64,000 nucleotides of DNA from NCBI RefSeq assembly GCF_016808335.1, contig NC_053144.1:16848403-16912402 (forward strand), written 5' to 3'. Position 1 is the stretch's first letter, and the number at the start of each line of letters is the position of its first letter. Shown here in pieces: positions 61,421 to 64,000 of the stretch. Source of the DNA: Panicum virgatum (lineage: Eukaryota > Streptophyta > Magnoliopsida > Poales > Poaceae). Made by a program: the position numbers and the translations under genes. The notes below the pieces were generated by a model that was not told where the DNA came from, searched no databases, and saw nothing but the letters and a program-made list of their open reading frames with translations.

Positions 61421-61752
61421 CCCTTGTTTAGTTGCAAAATTTAAAATTTTAAAATTATCACATCAAATGAGAATTTTACATGCATAAAATATTAAATCTA
61501 GACGAAATAAAAAAGTAATTGCATAGTTTGCTTGTAAATTACGAGATGAATCTAATGAGCTTAATTAGATCATAATTAGATACTAAATTGCTACAATAAT
61601 TATGTGCTAATGATGGATTAATTTGTCCTAATAAATTCATCTTGTAGTTTACATACGAGTTCTGTAATTAGTTTTATGATTAGTCTATATTTAATATTTC
61701 AAATGTGAAAAAATTTCATTTCAAAAACTTTATCCAATCAACTAAACAAGGT
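61421..61752. mobile_element. hAT-like MITE
   Basis: Ends CCCTTGTTTAGTTG and CAACTAAACAAGG form terminal inverted repeats. The interior carries GCATAAAATATTAAATCTAG and AATTACGAGATGAATCTAAT, the standard wording of this grass family. Confidence 0.75.
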
Positions 61753-61756
61753 CTAA

Positions 61757-61996
61757 GGCCTTGTTTAGTTCCTTTCAAAATTCCAAAATTTTATAAGATT
61801 CCCATCACATCGAATTTTTTAATACATGCATGAAGTATTAAATGTAGCTAAACAAAATAACTAATTATACAGTTTATTTGTAATTTGCAAGACGAATCAT
61901 TGAGCCTAGTTAATCCATGATGAGACAATAATTACTAAATATAAATGAAAGTGCTACAATGTTTTACATCCAAAAATTTTTACATCTAAACAAGCC
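61757..61996. mobile_element. hAT-like MITE, adjacent copy
   Basis: Starts GGCCTTGTTTAGTTCC and ends CATCTAAACAAGCC. The interior GCATGAAGTATTAAATGTAG is related to the preceding MITE. The two lie 4 bp apart. Confidence 0.75.
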
Positions 61997-61999
61997 TAA

Positions 62000-62646
62000 A
62001 TCTTGCGTATACCTAGGGGGTAGGCGCCTCAGAAACTCGTCAGCGGCTAACATCCGGCAAAAGGTAGTGCCGTCTGCTGGAATCCGGCCAAAGACCAGCA
62101 AGGGTGATGCACGCATGGGTCAGCACATTTGCTATCATCAATCATCCATCCATCCATTTGCCCTGGCCTTTGCAGCTTGCAGGCTGCAGACCGCGTGCGG
62201 GCAAGAACAGTGGTGCTACATGACCTGTCGATTTGTTTCGGCACTGCCGACACCATGGTTCCGCTGTTACTAATACCAGCTCTCCTCCTGGCTTGTGTCC
62301 AACCTCTCCGTGCGCTGAAAATACTGCTCCTCGTCATGTGAAGTTACGAGAGGTTTGTTCTCGCAAGCCGCCACTGTTTGGGGTCGAGCTCGCACTTCGT
62401 TGCAGACTTGCACAGCTACCCTGAAGGCCTGAACTGGGCTCTTTGCTCTCACTATTTTAATACTACCTCTCGTACGCAAGAAAGAATCGGCGTCGGACGT
62501 GCTAGATGCCGCTGCTCTGGTGCGGCTCTGGCGCTCTGCCCTGAAAAGAAGAAGAAAGGCGCCCATGGGCACGGCTTTGGGCTCTTTGGGCCTGATTGGT
62601 TTGTTATCTAAATTTTGGCAAGCCCAAATATATACAAGCTTATGTG
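62000..62646. other. Intergenic, no gene seen
   Basis: Mixed-composition sequence with short overlapping frames on both strands and no recognisable domain or RNA. Confidence 0.45.
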
Positions 62647-63092
62647 GGTGACACCAGCAATTATGTATATATTGTCAAGCTTATGTAGGTGAACATGTTA
62701 GGACTTTTCGGTTTAGTTTTTTCTTTCCTTCTTTTTTCTTTTTACTGTTTTATTTAGTTCATCCTCATGTATGTATCTGATATATGTTTCGACAACTTTG
62801 ATTTATGAGTTATATCCGGGCATCGACATGGACCCTGCCCTTTTAAAAAAATTTATTGAGTTGATGGACAATTTTGAAAATCCAAAGAAAATGCTCCTTT
62901 TTCTAAGTTGCATGCGCAATCCAAATTTAATGGGATTGAAAAGAATTAGAGATTAAATCCTTACAAGTTAAAACCCCCTCAATTTTCTCCAATCCAATCA
63001 TGTCGCAAAGAGAATTAATTGAAGGTCAAGAAAAAAATTTTATACAATGCCTAGTGCAATTTTACTGTTCATCTCTTCATATATAAATTTCA
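62647..63092 (+). repeat. Direct repeat copy 2
   Basis: Second copy of 56850-57245, from GTGACACCAGCAATTATGTA to CATATATAAATTTCAG. It contains an extra TTTCCTTCTTTTTTC and about 40 bp (CTCCTTTTTCTAAGTTGCAT onward) absent from copy 1. Confidence 0.85.
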
Positions 63093-64000
63093 GATCATTT
63101 GAATCCCAGTAGTGGCGAAATTGGTCCATTTTACACCCCACACCCAAATTAAATCTGGATGTCTAATTTAAAATTTTCGTGCTTATTTTGTAAGTTGAAA
63201 ATATATGGCACTAGCTTAACCATATACTGCCCATTAAAAAAAGAGCTTAACCATATACTGCATGAAAATTTCTTTAATCATTTTTTATTATAATATAGGT
63301 TATCGTGGCATAACATTTGAACTTTTTAGAGAGAGAGAAAGAGAGAGAGAGATTGGGAATAAAATGAGGGTGAAGGGAACAAAGTGTTCAATGTAGTAAA
63401 AATGGACCCTTTTGTAAAATGAAAGAAAGAATCGGATCCCCCAGAAGTTTTTCTTCTCAAGATTCGTGTCGTGAGCGTATTAGGGATATATAGGATCCCC
63501 ACCCTCTTTTTGGGGAACGAGATCCTCTGCAGTCACGCTCTTCAACAGCACTCTGCAGTCATCGCATCCGCGCCGCCCGCGCCAATCCAACGGTGACAAG
63601 CTCCCCAAGCGCTCCACCCTTCACGCGCTGGACCTCGACCCAACAACAGCCTGGCCTGTTCCGCAACCACGGCGGCGCGGCCCCGGCGCTCCCTGCGCTC
63701 CTTCGTGAGCTGAGCTCCACTGGGGGAGCCGCATGTGGGGCTCCGCTGCAGGCCGGAGCACGCGAAGGAAGGCACGACCCCCGCCTGACGGAGCACGCGG
63801 CCGGAGCACGTGGCCCCGCCCGCTGGAGCTCGAGGCCAGAGCGCGCGGAGGAAGGGGCGGCCCCGCCCACAGCGCGCATCCAGCTGTGCGTCGCCATGGC
63901 TGCCACGTTTTTCTATTCTTGTGAGAGGTGGCAGCAGCGACGCTAGTGCCAGCCAGCCACGCGCGAACGTCCGACGGCCGGGAACTTTTGCAGCTGAAGT
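63093..64000. other. Right-edge region, no gene supported
   Basis: AT-rich part with a GA microsatellite (63328-63352), then a GC-rich part from 63540 with overlapping frames on both strands. Could be the 5' part of a gene beyond the window; no domain is visible. Confidence 0.4.

Overview
This is nuclear DNA from a grass, most likely a panicoid. The evidence is plant-type split genes with GC-rich first exons, an Au-type SINE, Stowaway and hAT MITEs with typical grass termini, a Copia element primed by initiator tRNA-Met, Mutator-like elements (MULEs) carrying a plant mobile domain gene, and a nuclear insert of plastid ndhK. All gene models are assembled by eye from splice sites and protein similarity; no search was run.

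Layout. 300-1438 (-): 5' six exons of an inositol monophosphatase / L-galactose-1-phosphate phosphatase (VTC4-like) gene that continues off the left edge. 1777-2978: solo LTR. 3912-9234: 5.3-kb element made of two long inverted arms around a spacer. 10208-32682 (-): an IGHMBP2/SMUBP-2-like SF1 helicase gene that is now a pseudogene. It has a 7.6-kb MULE (A) in its third coding exon, a second MULE (B) 36 bp away in the adjoining intron, a nonsense codon in exon 12 and a gag-only LTR retrotransposon in its last exon. Its introns also hold a plastid ndhK fragment and a promoter-bearing repeat. 33043-38664 (+): complete cytosolic lysyl-tRNA synthetase (16 exons, 616 codons), head-to-head with the helicase across 360 bp. 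41829-56667 (+): complete plant paladin-like protein (19 exons, 1267 codons); its introns hold an RTE LINE, an Au SINE, a mini-Copia element, an RTE tail and a Copia-like remnant. 58849-59835 (+): intronless NYN-domain plus C2H2 zinc-finger protein, probably organellar. The remainder is intergenic DNA with MITEs, an LTR fragment and a ~400-bp direct duplication.

The most interesting system is the MULE family in the helicase gene. Element A carries three genes: a MURA-type transposase, a plant mobile domain (PMD/MAIN-like) protein, and a small protein with a possible Myb/SANT-like region followed by repeats of a W-DDD-x-DDFMPPKPW motif. Element B is an internal-deletion derivative that keeps the third gene and about 50 bp of the PMD gene end. 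Both MULEs have terminal inverted repeats packed with CTGTCGCCC/GGGCGACAG palindromes beside TATA-like boxes. All copies here are decayed, so the family must be studied through intact relatives.

The host genes do not form a pathway. They are independent housekeeping genes (inositol/ascorbate metabolism, tRNA charging, phosphatase-like and RNase-like proteins) in a TE-rich stretch.
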